Source of the DNA: an archaeon
GTDB lineage: Archaea; Thermoplasmatota; Thermoplasmata; Methanomassiliicoccales; Methanomethylophilaceae
Direction of reading: 5' to 3'
NCBI GenBank assembly: GCA_024399225.1
Contig: JAKSHV010000065.1
Span: forward strand, 1 to 6,336
DNA: 6,336 nt
In this document: positions 4,800 through 6,336 of the stretch, in pieces
Position numbering within the stretch: position 1 is the first letter of the stretch
How the letters are laid out: every line of letters begins with the position of its first letter
The notes under the pieces: generated by a model
Told to the model about the DNA's origin: nothing
The model's input: only the letters and a program-made list of their open reading frames with translations
Database searches by the model: none
Made by a program: the position numbers and the translations under genes

Positions 4800-6281
4800 A
4801 TGTATGGAGTATATTACACAAGGTACGGCCCGAAGGTTCTTTCGGGAGAAAAATCAAACAAAGTACTCGCATCGATTATGGATGGAAAAATCCGTTTCAC
4901 CGACATCCTCGAGGATACCGGATATTCCAAATCAACAATCAATTTCATTCTCAAAAATCTCGCAAACGATGGATATATCCACATCATCGGTGACGGAAGG
5001 GCTAGAACCTACCGCGCCATCGTTCTCCGTGTCCTGTTCATAGGTGATGAGACGCACGCGAGAAGAGAGGTAACCGGAGAGATGGTCTGGAACCTTGCAG
5101 GTAACATCGAGAAACACCTGCTGGAACTAAGTATCGGAGGACTTCATTCCGCAGGAGCCTCCATATGGCCGATCATCTCCGAAATGGGAAAGTTCATGGG
5201 TCCCGCCGCATACTCTTCCCTCGGCCTCTGGACATATGAGAATGTTATGAATTCCGTGAAGGAATTCCTAAAGAGGGCAAAGATCGCCGATCTCGACGTC
5301 TCATTCGATGATGAGATATTCAATTTCACCTACACCATCGATTCCAGCCGTTCTGAGGCCATGGCAGAGATGCTGTCATACTTCGTCAAGGATTTCCTGA
5401 TGACCTACGTATCCACCATGAAGGGATACAGGTACAACGCATCCGCTTACAGCGTGCAGGACCGCACCTACTCTCTCACACTCGTCGGAACCGACTATGT
5501 CAACCCCTATCAGTCAAGGCTTGACTTCAAACTTGAAAAGGTCGAAGGTGACCCAGAGCTTCCCGCCATCGTGGGTATCTCCACCCACATCGAGGTCATC
5601 GACAATATGCCGATGGTGCGTATCCTCAGACATCTCGAGAACAACACTCTGACCGTAGCAGAGATAGCTGAGGAGCTGAACATTCCTGCCCCGACCGTGT
5701 TCAAATATATGTCCGTGATGAAATCCAAAGGAGTCATAACCAGCGACGGCAGGAAATACGGAGAGCTCTACTGGAGGGACCTTCCCGATATCTTCCCCTG
5801 GAGTGTACCTGAGACCCAGGATTACGATTTCCGTGCGATCGCCATGAGGGCTTGGGAGGATCCTGAGCACTTCGCGGAGGTCGCCATCGATTTCATCATT
5901 GTGTATCTGTCAGCCATCGGTTTCGATCTCGGACAGTTCCTAAGCCGCTCGGGAAAGGCCATCGCCCATGCGCTGCACGTATTCTTCCCGGAGAAATCCA
6001 TTACCGATATCGTCGGACAGTTGAATTCCGTCCCCGGAAACAGGCTGTCCTTCACTATCTCCGAAGGGTCCCCGATAGTCATCGACCGCATTTCGAAGAC
6101 TCCGCTCAGCCCCCCGGTTTCCAAAGGACTCATGCTGTTCTACAACGGATTCTTCGGAATGCTTCTGGATGACTACTGCGGCCGCAAGGCCATCCTGAAG
6201 AGGAGCCGCCTGCATGGGGATTCGAACTCCGACCATCAGATGATCTTCGAACTTGAAGACATCAAAACTGAAGAAGAGTGA
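4800..6281 (+). CDS. Internally duplicated regulator: two [winged helix + V4R-like sensor] units in one chain
   Basis: 493 residues. Unit 1: winged helix at about 15-75 (KVLASIMDGKIRF, recognition helix GYSKSTINFILKNLANDGYI) and an alpha/beta sensor at about 95-245 (ISEMGKFMGPAAYSSLG, NSVKEFLKRAKIADLDVSF, then an amphipathic helix and strands to YSLTLVG). Unit 2: winged helix at about 270-325 (MVRILRHLENNTLTVAEIAE, PAPTVFKYMSVMKSKGVI) and sensor at about 355-487 (FLSRSGKAIAHALHVFFPEK, DIVGQLNSVPGNRLSFTISE, LMLFYNGFFGMLLDDYCGRK, HQMIFELE). The order of elements is the same in both halves and resembles V4R domains, as in the methanogen regulator MsvR (winged helix + V4R). Likely role: cytoplasmic ligand-responsive transcription control acting as a one-chain pseudo-dimer; the V4R link is my inference. 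The only cysteine is C460, so MsvR-style disulfide switching is unlikely. It has no membrane segment or signal. Start ATG 4800 fits a leaderless promoter. Confidence 0.75.
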   Translation: MYGVYYTRYGPKVLSGEKSNKVLASIMDGKIRFTDILEDTGYSKSTINFILKNLANDGYIHIIGDGRARTYRAIVLRVLFIGDETHARREVTGEMVWNLAGNIEKHLLELSIGGLHSAGASIWPIISEMGKFMGPAAYSSLGLWTYENVMNSVKEFLKRAKIADLDVSFDDEIFNFTYTIDSSRSEAMAEMLSYFVKDFLMTYVSTMKGYRYNASAYSVQDRTYSLTLVGTDYVNPYQSRLDFKLEKVEGDPELPAIVGISTHIEVIDNMPMVRILRHLENNTLTVAEIAEELNIPAPTVFKYMSVMKSKGVITSDGRKYGELYWRDLPDIFPWSVPETQDYDFRAIAMRAWEDPEHFAEVAIDFIIVYLSAIGFDLGQFLSRSGKAIAHALHVFFPEKSITDIVGQLNSVPGNRLSFTISEGSPIVIDRISKTPLSPPVSKGLMLFYNGFFGMLLDDYCGRKAILKRSRLHGDSNSDHQMIFELEDIKTEEE

Positions 6282-6291
6282 ATAAAAACTC

Positions 6292-6330
6292 CGTTCCGGG
6301 CACCCAGATATGTTATCCGTGTCCGGAACG
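6292..6330 (+). terminator. Stem-loop after the tandem regulator gene
   Basis: Arms CGTTCCGGGCAC (6292-6303) and GTGTCCGGAACG (6319-6330) pair over 12 bases with one G-T wobble; a smaller helix GATA-TGT-TATC (6307-6317) fits inside the loop. It starts 11 bases after the stop. The window ends too soon (TAATGT) to see whether a T-tract follows, so terminator or processing hairpin are both possible. Confidence 0.5.
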
Positions 6331-6336
6331 TAATGT

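Noticed and set aside
1..6336. CRISPR array, tRNA or rRNA
   Set aside because: No regularly spaced repeats, cloverleaf-like segments or rRNA-like conserved stretches were seen on either strand.

Overview
The window looks like a chromosomal segment of a methanogenic archaeon, most likely Methanomassiliicoccales (Thermoplasmata). The pointers are: an archaeal-type 2-amino-3,7-dideoxy-D-threo-hept-6-ulosonate (ADH) synthase; an HFX_2341/CARF-like winged-helix regulator; a substrate-binding protein with a membrane anchor and dockerin-like calcium loops; AT-rich TATA promoters; Shine-Dalgarno sites of the GGTGAT type; and apparently leaderless starts. The lineage call is inference from gene content, not from a marker gene.

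Layout. Positions 1-652 (minus) hold the N-terminal 217 residues of an extracytoplasmic substrate-binding protein that runs off the left edge. A 192-bp AT-rich divergent promoter region follows, with two good inverted repeats (661-677 and 737-768). Positions 845-1882 (plus) encode a Fic-domain protein with a C-terminal winged helix. Its Fic motif is degenerate: the catalytic His is Ser and the acidic residue is Asn. Positions 1914-2782 are a graveyard: the last 32 codons of a Sel1-repeat gene on the minus strand, then a plus-strand orphan coding fragment, then a tyrosine recombinase catalytic domain split over several reading frames. ADH synthase (2920-3720, minus) has its own promoter and terminator.

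The right half carries two plus-strand regulators. At 3842-4693 is a CARF-like/Rossmann plus winged-helix regulator, divergent from ADH synthase. At 4800-6281 is a 493-residue protein built as a tandem duplication of [winged helix + V4R-like sensor]. A stem-loop lies between the two and another follows the second, so each is probably a separate transcription unit with its own TATA box.

How they fit together. No single operon or pathway spans the window. The intact genes are mostly single-gene units: one import component, one aromatic-biosynthesis enzyme, one probably non-canonical Fic protein and two ligand-sensing regulators. The most unusual items are the Fic protein with substituted active-site residues, the stand-alone CARF-like regulator with no CRISPR genes nearby, and the internally duplicated regulator that could act as a one-chain pseudo-dimer. 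I found no CRISPR array, tRNA, rRNA, intact mobile element or convincing attachment site.
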